A stretch of DNA of 11,041 bases. Origin: JBDSTZ01 sp039927975. Lineage in GTDB: Bacteria; Pseudomonadota; Gammaproteobacteria; Burkholderiales; Burkholderiaceae_D. Shown in pieces: positions 1 through 6,574 of the stretch. Within the stretch, counting starts at the first letter, position 1. Each line of letters starts with the position of its first letter. The stretch is from assembly GCA_039927975.1 (NCBI GenBank), contig JBDSTZ010000291.1:1-11041 (forward strand). The letters run 5' to 3'. The notes beneath the pieces were generated by a model that saw only the letters and a list, made by a program, of their open reading frames with translations, was not told where the DNA came from and did no database searches. The position numbers and the translations under genes are program-made.

Positions 1-1742
1 TCCTCGATGGCCACCAGCTCGCCCGGGTCCAGCGCGTACAGCTTCTGGATCGGCTTCTTGCCGCGCGCCGGCGCGTCGACGCGGTACAGCGGCGGACGGG
101 CGATGCAGATGTTACCGTTGGCGATCAGGCCGGGGAAGTGCTTGAAGAAGAGCGTCAGCAGCAGCACCTGGATGTGCGAGCCGTCGACGTCCGCATCGGA
201 GAGGATGCAGATTTTGCCGTAGCGCAGACCGGAAAGGTCCGGCATGGTGTCGGCGGTGTGCGGGTCGATGCCGATGGCCACCGAGATGTCGTGGATCTCG
301 TTGTTGGCGAACAGCCGGTCGCGATCCGTCTCCCACGAGTTGAGCACCTTGCCGCGCAACGGCAGGATGGCCTGGAACTCCTTGTCGCGGCCCATCTTGG
401 CCGAACCACCCGCCGAGTCGCCCTCGACCAGGAACAATTCGGTGCGCTGCAAGTCGGTCGATTCGCAGTCGGTCAGCTTGCCCGGCAAAACCGCGACGCC
501 GGACGATTTTTTCTTCTCCACTTTTTGCAGCGAGCGCAGGCGCGATTGCGCCTGTTTGATGACCAGCTCCGCCAGCTTTTTGCCGTAATCGACATGATGA
601 TTCAGCCACAGCTCAAGCGCCGGCTTGGAATAGGTCGACACCAGCCGCACGGCGTCGCGCGAGTTCAGGCGCTCCTTGATCTGGCCCTGGAACTGCGGGT
701 CCAGCACTTTGGCCGACAGCACGAACGAGACGCGCGCAAACACGTCTTCCGGCAGCAGCTTGACGCCTTTTGGCAGCAGCGAATGCATCTCGACGAAGTT
801 TTTGACGGCGCCATACAAACCGTCGCGCAGGCCCGATTCGTGGGTGCCGCCGTTCGAGGTCGGAATCAGGTTGACGTAGGATTCGCGCACCACCGCGCCT
901 TCCTCGGTCCATGCCACCACCCACGCCGCGCCTTCGCCCTCGGCAAAGCCGTCCGACTCGCCGTTGGCGTACTGGGCGCCTTCGAACACCGGGATCAGGG
1001 TCTCGCCGTTCGAGCTTTGCGCCAGCATTTCATTGAGGTAGCCGCGCAGGCCCTCGTCGTACTTCCAGGTCTGGACGTCGCCGCTCTTGGCGTTGGTCAG
1101 GGTGACCGTCACGCCGGGCAGCAGCACCGCTTTCGAGCGCAGCAGGCGTTGCAGCTCGACTTGCGAGATAGCCGGCGAATCGAAATACTTCGGATTCGGC
1201 CAGGCCGTCACGCGGGTGCCGGACTTCTTGCCGTCGCGCGGAGCCGGGCGCGAGACCAGCGGCTCGATCACGTCGCCGTCGGCGAAGGCCATCTGGTGCA
1301 GGCCATTGCCGTTTTCCTCGCGCCGCCAGACGGTGATCTCCAGGCGCGACGAGAGCGCGTTGGTGACCGACACGCCGACCCCGTGCAGACCGCCCGAGAA
1401 GGCGTACGCGCCGCCCGAACCCTTGTCGAACTTGCCGCCGGCGTGCAGGCGGGTGAAGACGATTTCCACCGTCGGCACGTTTTCCTCGGGATGCAGGCCG
1501 ACAGGAATGCCGCGGCCGTCGTCCTCGACCGTGATCGAACCGTCGACGTTGAGCGTGACGCCGATGTTGTTGCAATGACCGCCGAGCGCCTCGTCGGAGG
1601 CGTTGTCGATCACTTCCTGGATGATGTGCAGCGGATTCTCGGTCCGGGTGTACATGCCGGGACGCTGTTTGACGGGCTCCAGTCCCTTGAGGACCCGGAT
1701 GGATGATTCGCTGTAGTCGGATGCGGGTTTTTTGGTGGCCAT
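1..1742 (-). CDS. parE: DNA topoisomerase IV subunit B (ParE), C-terminus cut by window edge
   Basis: ParE is the ATPase subunit of topoisomerase IV, which with ParC (catalytic tyrosine) decatenates daughter chromosomes. 580 codons are visible; the family is about 650 residues, so the end lies left of base 1. The GHKL ATPase fold is clear: N-box EVIDN (about residues 43-47), Bergerat motif DDGRGIP (74-80) and GGLHGVG (117-123). A transducer region follows, then the TOPRIM domain with EGDSAGGSA beginning at E440 and SDADVDG at 515-521, which supply the Mg-binding acidic residues. The start chosen reads MATKKPASDY. An in-frame ATG four codons upstream (base 1754) is an alternative; neither has a strong Shine-Dalgarno site. 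ParE rather than GyrB is favoured by the KQRPGMYTRTENP N-terminus and by the compact spacing. The gene diverges from the pseudo-receiver gene. Identification is secure; the exact start is less so. Confidence 0.96.
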   Translation of the reverse strand, partial: MATKKPASDYSESSIRVLKGLEPVKQRPGMYTRTENPLHIIQEVIDNASDEALGGHCNNIGVTLNVDGSITVEDDGRGIPVGLHPEENVPTVEIVFTRLHAGGKFDKGSGGAYAFSGGLHGVGVSVTNALSSRLEITVWRREENGNGLHQMAFADGDVIEPLVSRPAPRDGKKSGTRVTAWPNPKYFDSPAISQVELQRLLRSKAVLLPGVTVTLTNAKSGDVQTWKYDEGLRGYLNEMLAQSSNGETLIPVFEGAQYANGESDGFAEGEGAAWVVAWTEEGAVVRESYVNLIPTSNGGTHESGLRDGLYGAVKNFVEMHSLLPKGVKLLPEDVFARVSFVLSAKVLDPQFQGQIKERLNSRDAVRLVSTYSKPALELWLNHHVDYGKKLAELVIKQAQSRLRSLQKVEKKKSSGVAVLPGKLTDCESTDLQRTELFLVEGDSAGGSAKMGRDKEFQAILPLRGKVLNSWETDRDRLFANNEIHDISVAIGIDPHTADTMPDLSGLRYGKICILSDADVDGSHIQVLLLTLFFKHFPGLIANGNICIARPPLYRVDAPARGKKPIQKLYALDPGELVAIE

Positions 1743-1772
1743 ACTGATTTTCATTTATGCGGATGCCTGCGC

Positions 1773-1778
1773 ATTCTA
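1773..1778 (-). promoter_or_regulatory. Candidate -10 element for parE
   Basis: The minus strand reads TAGAAT here, matching five of six bases of the sigma-70 -10 consensus. It would place the transcript start about 24 bases before the ATG at 1742 but only about 12 before the alternative ATG at 1754, which mildly favours 1742. No convincing -35 hexamer lies 16-18 bases upstream, so this is a weak call. Confidence 0.25.
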
Positions 1779-1824
1779 TCTTGTCGGCCAGAAAAGAAAC
1801 CAGCTTTTGCGTAGAATGATGCTT

Positions 1825-1862
1825 GCCAGCCTACAGGAATGCCGTTAGATTCGGAGGCTGGC
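1825..1862. repeat. Perfect 8-bp inverted repeat in divergent parE/pseudo-receiver intergenic region
   Basis: GCCAGCCT at 1825-1832 is exactly complementary to AGGCTGGC at 1855-1862, with 22 bases between. It lies in the 159-base gap between two divergent genes, 40 bases before the plus-strand start at 1902. It could be an operator half-site pair or a leader hairpin of the plus-strand transcript. An 8-bp match in GC-rich DNA can also occur by chance. No T-run follows, so it is not an intrinsic terminator. Confidence 0.3.
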
Positions 1863-1901
1863 GTTCTGGATTCGATTAATGTTGTCAAGTAAGAATATGC
1901 G

Positions 1902-2732
1902 ATGCACGCCTTAAAGATTCCTTATGCCGTCTGCCTGATCGGCTTTACCGAGGTCGAGCGAGGCGAGATCGGCGCGCTGCTGGCGCAGGCGCCGCCGGCG
2001 GGGCCGAGCTATCTGTGCCTGCATCCGGACAGCCTGCAAAGTCCCGACCTGTACATCGTCAACGGCGACGACCTGGCCGCGCTGGCGCGCCTGTCGGGCG
2101 CCAATCCGAGCGCGATCAAGCCGGCGGTGATCATCGGCGCGGCCCAGGCCGACTTTCCGTTTCCGCACATCGGCCGGCCGCTGACCCTGTTCCGCCTGTA
2201 CGAGGCGCTGGGCGAACTGCTCGACGAGCGGGCTCGCGCGCTGACCCTGCTCGACGCGGCCGACCTGCCGTCGCAGCCGGAGCGGCGCCGCCAGGCCCGG
2301 CTCGACGTCGACATCACCGATCCGCGCGTCAATGAAAACCGGCGCCAGCCGACCCCGCGCGGCGCCGTGCTGATCGTCGACCATCACGGCGAGCTGCGCG
2401 ACCGCGTCGCCGCCCTGCTCGGTCCCGTGAAAGTATCGGTTGAATGGACCGACAGCCCGGCCGCCGCGCTGCGCCTGTGCGAAGAAACCCCGGTCTCGCT
2501 GGTGCTGGTCAACACCGCGCTGGCGGGGCTCGACCCGTACCAGCTGACCGCCATGATCAAGGCCCAGCGCAGCGCGCTGCGCATCGCGGTGGTATTCCTG
2601 GTCAACCGCGCCTTCCATTACGACACCGCCAGGGCCAGGACGGCGCGCGTGCGCGGGCTGCTCGACACCCCGGTCGAGGACCGCCACTTGCTCGGGATGT
2701 TGACCCAGTTGCTATCCTTGCGCGCGCATTGA
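1902..2732 (+). CDS. Tandem degenerate receiver-domain (pseudo-response-regulator) protein
   Basis: This 276-residue soluble protein has no signal peptide, membrane segment or DNA-binding output domain that I can see. Residues 153-272 have the layout of a CheY-like receiver: strand GAVLIVDHH (154-162), strand LVLVNTALAGLD (200-211), strand VVFLV (230-234) and a final LLDTP (253-257). The conserved acidic pair is D160-H161, the phospho-acceptor position is N204, and the conserved Lys before Pro is T256. Residues 9-108 show a fainter copy: AVCLIGF, then DLYIVN with N54 at the acceptor position, AVIIG, and RPLTLFRLYEALGEL with R92 replacing the Lys. I infer two fused receivers, neither able to be phosphorylated normally, probably acting by protein-protein contact. 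Function is unknown. The start has no strong Shine-Dalgarno site; the nearby ATG at 1897 is out of frame. The receiver assignment is firm for the C-terminal half and tentative for the N-terminal half. Confidence 0.8.
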   Translation: MHALKIPYAVCLIGFTEVERGEIGALLAQAPPAGPSYLCLHPDSLQSPDLYIVNGDDLAALARLSGANPSAIKPAVIIGAAQADFPFPHIGRPLTLFRLYEALGELLDERARALTLLDAADLPSQPERRRQARLDVDITDPRVNENRRQPTPRGAVLIVDHHGELRDRVAALLGPVKVSVEWTDSPAAALRLCEETPVSLVLVNTALAGLDPYQLTAMIKAQRSALRIAVVFLVNRAFHYDTARARTARVRGLLDTPVEDRHLLGMLTQLLSLRAH

Positions 2733-2763
2733 GCGCACGTCGATCCGCTTCCATCGGAAAATT

Positions 2764-2771
2764 GTTACAAC
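2764..2771 (+). promoter_or_regulatory. Candidate extended -10 for the C26 hydrolase gene
   Basis: In the 79-base gap before the C26 gene the sequence reads TGTTACAAC: a TG one base before TACAAC (2766-2771), the pattern of an extended -10. A start near 2778 would give a leader of about 34 bases. No -35 match is seen at the right distance. The hydrolase may instead be co-transcribed with the pseudo-receiver gene. No terminator hairpin with a T-run is visible between the two genes. Confidence 0.2.
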
Positions 2772-2811
2772 CTTGAATCGTGCGCGCCGGTGACGCGGCT
2801 ATATTAATGCC

Positions 2812-3780
2812 ATGGCCGATAACGACAATTCTCACCCGCCCGCCGTCGATCCCGAAGCCGACGGCGCCAGCCCGCCGTCGCGGGTGCCGGACCGGCGCGC
2901 CACTCCGCGCGCCCCGGAGCCGCCGCGCACCGAGGACGGCAAGTTCGGCCAGACCCGCCAGATGCTCGAGGAGCGCTGGCGCTCGATGCGACGGGTCGGC
3001 CGGGAATTTCTGCGACGCACGCTGCGGATCGGCGTCTCGGCGCGCATCTTCCACCCGGAACCCGGCGCCACCGGCTTGCGCAGCAAGAACCTGCAATACC
3101 TGGAAGAGTCGATCGCCCAGTGGGTGATGTCGCGCGACGTGCTGGTCTTCATGATCCCGACGGTCAACACCAACGGTCTGCTCCATCCCAGCAAGATCAC
3201 CTTGCGCCACTACGCCAGCCATCTCGACGGTCTGGTGCTGCAGGGCGGGGCGGACGTCTCGCCGCAGACCTATTCCGAGTCGCCCACCCGTCCTGAATGG
3301 AATGGCGACCGCGCGCGCGACCTGTACGAGCTCGAACTGCTGCACGAATTCGTCGAGGCCGGCAAGCCGGTGCTGGGCATCTGCCGCGGTTGCCAGCTGA
3401 TCAACGTGGCGTTTGGCGGCACCCTGTACCAGGACGTGGTGAGCAACCTGCCGTCGGCGCAGCCGCACGTCAACAGCGAGTACGACGCGCACCGCCACCG
3501 CATCATGTTCCCGCAGGGCTCGTCGCTGGGACGGCTGTTCGCCCGCGAGCGGCGCCCGGTGGTCAATTCGATCCACCACCAGGCGGTCAAGCATTTGGGG
3601 CGCGACATCGTGATCGAAGCCTTGTCCGAGCCGGACGGCGTGGTCGAGGCGATCCGCTACACCAAGGCGCCGTTCGTGATGGGTTTGCAATGGCATCCGG
3701 AATTCCACAGCGCCAGCAGGGGCGAGCTGCTCGACTGTACGCCGATCCTCGACCAGTTTCTGCGCGCCGCGCGCCGTTAG
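2812..3780 (+). CDS. Gamma-glutamyl-gamma-aminobutyrate hydrolase family protein (peptidase C26, class I glutamine amidotransferase-like)
   Basis: A cytoplasmic hydrolase of the PuuD type, which cleaves gamma-glutamyl amide bonds such as gamma-glutamyl-GABA. Family features seen: GLVLQGGADVSP (140-151), the nucleophile elbow GICRGCQ with Cys191, FGGTLYQD (201-208), SIHHQAV (253-259) and the catalytic GLQWHPEF with His295 and Glu297. The triad is therefore intact. At 322 residues it is about 70 longer than E. coli PuuD (254). The extra length is an N-terminal extension (1 to about 70) rich in Pro, Arg and charged residues, probably disordered, before the core begins at LRIGVSARIF. The chosen ATG lacks a good Shine-Dalgarno site; internal Met codons at residues 51 and 59 would leave the core intact. 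The gene lies 79 bases after the pseudo-receiver gene and converges on ybdK. The true substrate cannot be read from sequence; guanidine- or peptidoglycan-related gamma-glutamyl amides are possible alternatives. Confidence 0.9.
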   Translation: MADNDNSHPPAVDPEADGASPPSRVPDRRATPRAPEPPRTEDGKFGQTRQMLEERWRSMRRVGREFLRRTLRIGVSARIFHPEPGATGLRSKNLQYLEESIAQWVMSRDVLVFMIPTVNTNGLLHPSKITLRHYASHLDGLVLQGGADVSPQTYSESPTRPEWNGDRARDLYELELLHEFVEAGKPVLGICRGCQLINVAFGGTLYQDVVSNLPSAQPHVNSEYDAHRHRIMFPQGSSLGRLFARERRPVVNSIHHQAVKHLGRDIVIEALSEPDGVVEAIRYTKAPFVMGLQWHPEFHSASRGELLDCTPILDQFLRAARR

Positions 3781-3811
3781 CCGCTCCCTGTCCGCTCCGC
3801 GTTGTTCAAAC

Positions 3812-4029
3812 CAAGGCACGGGGTCAAGTGCGACAAGTGGACACGGTCTCGGCCATTAGGCGCAAAAGACGGGTTATCAAGTGAGATCTGGAGAGCGGTT
3901 TTTCTGTGCTGGCGGACTTCGATAGCCATCCGATGCCAGTCATGTGGCACGGTAGTTCAGGATCGCTCAACCCCGCTAATGCCGAGAGTCGAGGCCGTGT
4001 CCAAATGTCGCGCCCGACCCCATGTTTTG
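3812..4029. repeat. Imperfect long inverted repeat, MITE- or REPIN-like element
   Basis: The gap between the convergent C26 and ybdK genes is nearly filled by a self-complementary element of about 218 bp. The best-matched arms are 3820-3852 (begins GGGGTCAAGTGCGACA) and 3989-4021 (ends ATGTCGCGCCCGACCCC), which I count as complementary at 26 of 33 positions. Weaker matching extends outward to 3812/4029 and inward, with gaps, to about 3890/3960. A smaller CTGGC/GCCAG pair (3909-3913, 3935-3939) sits in the centre. No frame in it encodes a recognisable transposase, and I could not identify a target-site duplication. Base composition is visibly less GC-rich than the flanking genes. The right end is 9 bases from the ybdK stop codon, so it may also serve as a two-way transcription end, though no classical hairpin-plus-T-run is present. 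Confidence 0.5.
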
Positions 4030-4037
4030 CTGTGTTT

Positions 4038-5156
4038 TCAGCCGCCCCGGAACCGCCGAATCGCCGCATCGACCATGCCTTCTGGACTGCCCAGCTCGGA
4101 AAATTGCCGGCGCAGATAGGTCGCGTCGCTGGCCTCTTCCGCCACCGTCTGCAAATGCCGCAGCGCCATCTCGCTGTCGAGCGCGGCCGCGTGCGGCGCC
4201 ATTTTGCCGAGCGTGCGCAGAATGTCTTCCCTCAGCGATATCGTCTCGTAGGTCTTCGGATGCGTGATCGCTCCTTCCAGCCCAAAGCGGCAGGCCTGGA
4301 AACGGTTGTAGTTGTAGACCAGGTAATCGTCCTCGACCGGCGGCGCCTCGCGCCTTTCCAGCAGGTGCCGGCACAGCGCCTGCAGGTACGCCGCCAGCGC
4401 CGCTGCCCGTTCCACCGTCAACGGCGTGTCGCACACGCGCAGCTCGATGGTGCCGAACTCGGGCTTCGGCCGAATATCCCAGTAAAAATCCTTCATGCTC
4501 TTGATGATGCCGGTGCCTTGCATCTTGGCGAAGTAGACGTTGGCGAAATCGTCCCAGCTGAGCGTGAACGGCGCCCGTCCGCTCATCGGAAACGCAAACA
4601 CCGAATTGAGCCGCGCCGAATCGAACAGCGTGTCGCGCCCCTGCACAAAGGGCGACGAGGCCGACAGCGCGATGAAATGCGGCACATAACGCGACAGCGA
4701 ATGCAGCAGGAACATGGCGTCGTCGCCCGAGGTGCAGCCGATGTGCACGTGCTGGCCGAAGATCGTGAACTGCTGCGCCAGGTAGCCGTACAGCGAGGAC
4801 AATTCCTGGAAGCGCGGCTTGGGAAAGATCTTTTGCTCCGACCAGTGCTGGAAGGGATGCGTGCCGCCGCCGCAAATGCCGATGTTGAGCGTATCGGCGC
4901 CCGCCACCAGGGTGTCGCGGATCTCTTGCAACTGAGCCAGCAGGGGCCCGTGGGTCGATTGCACGCTCGAATTAATTTCAATCATGCTCTCGGTGATTTC
5001 CGGCGTCACATTGCCTGGGAACGGTTTTTTCGCCAGCAAATGCAAGAGGTCGAGGCTGGCCGCCGTCAGGTCGAAGTCCGACAGGCTGACCAGTTGCAAT
5101 TCCAGTTCGACGCCGAAGGTGAGGGCGGCCGAATCGGCGAAGGCTTCAAGCGCCAT
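4038..5156 (-). CDS. ybdK: YbdK-family carboxylate-amine ligase (GCS2 glutamate-cysteine ligase family)
   Basis: An ATP-dependent ligase of the GCS2 family. E. coli YbdK has weak gamma-glutamylcysteine synthetase activity in vitro, and its physiological substrate is unsettled. The visible length of 372 residues equals that of the E. coli protein. Family landmarks: FGVELELQL (14-22) with the paired glutamates E17 and E19, PEITESMIEINSS (52-64), GICGGGTHPF (93-102), GQHVHIG (134-140) and GTIELRVCD (235-243). It is cytoplasmic with no membrane segment. A Shine-Dalgarno GGAG at 5164-5167 lies 7 bases before the ATG, inside the end of the upstream antiporter gene. The two frames overlap by 11 bases, indicating one operon with translational coupling. 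Its 3' end faces the inverted-repeat element and the convergent C26 hydrolase. The family call is secure; the substrate is unknown. Confidence 0.94.
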   Translation of the reverse strand: MALEAFADSAALTFGVELELQLVSLSDFDLTAASLDLLHLLAKKPFPGNVTPEITESMIEINSSVQSTHGPLLAQLQEIRDTLVAGADTLNIGICGGGTHPFQHWSEQKIFPKPRFQELSSLYGYLAQQFTIFGQHVHIGCTSGDDAMFLLHSLSRYVPHFIALSASSPFVQGRDTLFDSARLNSVFAFPMSGRAPFTLSWDDFANVYFAKMQGTGIIKSMKDFYWDIRPKPEFGTIELRVCDTPLTVERAAALAAYLQALCRHLLERREAPPVEDDYLVYNYNRFQACRFGLEGAITHPKTYETISLREDILRTLGKMAPHAAALDSEMALRHLQTVAEEASDATYLRRQFSELGSPEGMVDAAIRRFRGG

Positions 5157-6336
5157 GGGGATGCTCCGGTGATTCGCGGGCCCAGATCAGGGCCCGCTGC
5201 AAGATGATGGGGCCGAACACTTCGAGCAGCATGGTCACCGCCGCGAGCGAGCGCAGCGGTTCGACCACTTCCACGCCGGCGTTGCGCGCGTGTTCGAGCA
5301 ACAGGATCGCGAAGATCGACACCGGCGCCAGCGCCAGCCCGGTCAGCGCGCCCTTGCGCCAGCTGACCCCGGACAAGTGCGAAAACGCGGTCACGCCGGC
5401 GGTCTTGGTCAGCAATCGCGCGGCCACCAGCACGATCGCCATCAGGGCGCCGTCGAGCACGCGGCGCCAGTCGAGGGTGGAGGCGGCGAACACGAACAGC
5501 AGCACGGTGAGCAGTTCGCCGAGGGCGCCGAAGTTGCGCTGGGCCTGGCTGAAGGCGATGCGCCGGTGGCGCGCCACCAGCCCGAAGGCGAGCGCGGCCA
5601 CCACCGGCGAGAGCCGGAAGGTGTAGGTGATCGACACCAGCAGGATCACCGCCAGCGCGAACGCCACCGTGGCGTCCTGGGTCACGCCGCCGAGCGCGCG
5701 CAGCACCGCCGGCACCACCACGCCGAACACCGCGCCGGCCAGCGCGGACAAGGCCAGCACGACCAGGCTTCTCAGGGTGGCGTCGCCCAGGTCCTCGGAA
5801 CTGCGGAAAATCCAGAAACCGACGATCAGGTTGAAGGCGAACACCGCCAGCACGCAGTTAAAGGCCGACAAATGCATCACCCGCTCGGTCACCTGGCCCG
5901 AGCTGCGCTGCTCGTTGACCACCCGCACCACGGTGGCCGGCGAGGTGGCCATCGCCAGCGAGGCCAGCATGAGCGAGGTGAGCAGGTCGCTGCCGAACAG
6001 GCCGGCGATCAGGAACACGGCAACGAAGGTGGCGCCGGCCTCGACCAGCCCGGCCACCCCGATCCAGGGATTGGTGCGCAGCCAGCGCAGGTTGATGCGG
6101 TAGCCGAGCTCGAACAGGATCAGGCCGAAGGCGACGTCGGCCATGACCAGCACCGGGCCGGCGTCGGGCACCGGCAGCACGCCGATCTGGCTGCTGGCGA
6201 GAAAGAAGCCGACCAGGCCGTAAAAGCTGATGCGCGGCAGGCCGGTCCAGCGCTGGCCGAATTCGCCCGCCAGCCAGGCGACGGCGATGGCGAAGGGCCA
6301 CGCCAGGCTGGTCAGAATGGACAGCAATGTGGGCAT
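5146..6336 (-). CDS. Cation:proton antiporter, CPA2-type, with atypical core residues
   Basis: An inner-membrane antiporter-like protein of 396 residues with about 12-13 hydrophobic segments across most of its length. Family features: FLASSQIGVLP (45-55), ALL-type segment LFELGYRINL (74-83), the unwound-helix motif AMATSPATVVRVV (128-140), and a late segment LLTVLLFVFAASTLDW (275-290) like the FFVxxG region. It has only the transport domain: there is no C-terminal TrkA-N nucleotide-binding domain as in KefB/KefC. At the position where relatives carry ND, DD or QD (after the ATSP helix) it reads AFNCVLAV, that is N160-C161, so the usual ion-binding Asp is absent. The start is set by a strong Shine-Dalgarno GAGGA 6 bases before this ATG. 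The frame stays open 31 codons further upstream, but that extension is Arg-rich and unlike a family N-terminus. It is the first gene of an operon with ybdK, overlapping it by 11 bases. Confidence 0.88.
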   Translation of the reverse strand: MPTLLSILTSLAWPFAIAVAWLAGEFGQRWTGLPRISFYGLVGFFLASSQIGVLPVPDAGPVLVMADVAFGLILFELGYRINLRWLRTNPWIGVAGLVEAGATFVAVFLIAGLFGSDLLTSLMLASLAMATSPATVVRVVNEQRSSGQVTERVMHLSAFNCVLAVFAFNLIVGFWIFRSSEDLGDATLRSLVVLALSALAGAVFGVVVPAVLRALGGVTQDATVAFALAVILLVSITYTFRLSPVVAALAFGLVARHRRIAFSQAQRNFGALGELLTVLLFVFAASTLDWRRVLDGALMAIVLVAARLLTKTAGVTAFSHLSGVSWRKGALTGLALAPVSIFAILLLEHARNAGVEVVEPLRSLAAVTMLLEVFGPIILQRALIWARESPEHPHGA

Positions 6337-6574
6337 GAAATGTCCTCGGGAAATGGTTACGCGATCCCGTCGTGCCGGCGCAGCCCGCCCGACGCTCCGC
6401 CCAGATGTCCCCGCCTGCGGGGAAGCCATGGCAACGTTCGTTAGGGCGCCCGCCGCTGCGGACAGCGTGTCGGCCGACGTGGATTGCTATGGGGCAAGCT
6501 GGCTATGCGCGCAGCGAGTCGGGCGATTCTACAAGACCGGACCCCGCGCACGATTCGCTTTTCGGTTACCCGTT
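6337..6574 (-). promoter_or_regulatory. 238-base upstream region of the antiporter-ybdK operon with three small palindromes
   Basis: This is the gap between the VWA stop and the antiporter start, both on the minus strand. It holds a TAGAAT -10-like hexamer on the minus strand (6526-6531) without a good -35, which would give a leader of about 185 bases. Three palindromes follow: GTCGGCCGAC (6469-6478, perfect), CGCTG/CAGCG around a 4-base loop (6454-6467), and CCCCGC/GCGGGG around a 2-base loop (6409-6422). I find no credible gene here. None of the palindromes is followed by a T-run in either direction. They could be operators, a folded leader or chance in GC-rich DNA. Confidence 0.3.
6343..6347 (-). 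promoter_or_regulatory. Shine-Dalgarno site fixing the antiporter start
   Basis: The minus strand reads GAGGA here, followed by CATTTC and then ATG at 6336. The 6-base spacing is near optimal. It favours the 396-residue product over the longer open frame that begins at 6429. Confidence 0.8.

Noticed and set aside
138..1706. 522-codon plus-strand open frame
   Set aside because: It lies antisense to parE, whose ATPase and TOPRIM motifs are intact. The translation is rich in Arg, Gln, His and Val, the usual product of reading GC-rich genes backwards.
2602..3819. 405-codon minus-strand open frame
   Set aside because: It is antisense to the C26 hydrolase gene with its complete catalytic motifs, and has shadow-like composition.
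3897..3903. T-run GGTTTTT in the gap between C26 and ybdK as an intrinsic terminator
   Set aside because: No GC-rich hairpin directly precedes it. It lies inside the inverted-repeat element.
3812..4029. Remnant of a transposase gene inside the inverted repeat
   Set aside because: None of the short frames there shows a DDE, Y1 or helix-turn-helix motif that I can recognise.
3906..5207. 433-codon plus-strand open frame spanning the inverted repeat and ybdK
   Set aside because: Most of it is antisense to ybdK. The first part is repeat DNA without a coding signature.
6337..6429. 31-codon upstream extension of the antiporter frame
   Set aside because: A strong Shine-Dalgarno site sits directly before the ATG at 6336, and the extension is Arg-rich and unlike a membrane-protein start.
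5290..6444. 384-codon plus-strand open frame rich in Gln, His and Gly
   Set aside because: It is antisense to the antiporter gene. Its extreme composition reflects reversed hydrophobic codons, not a repeat protein.
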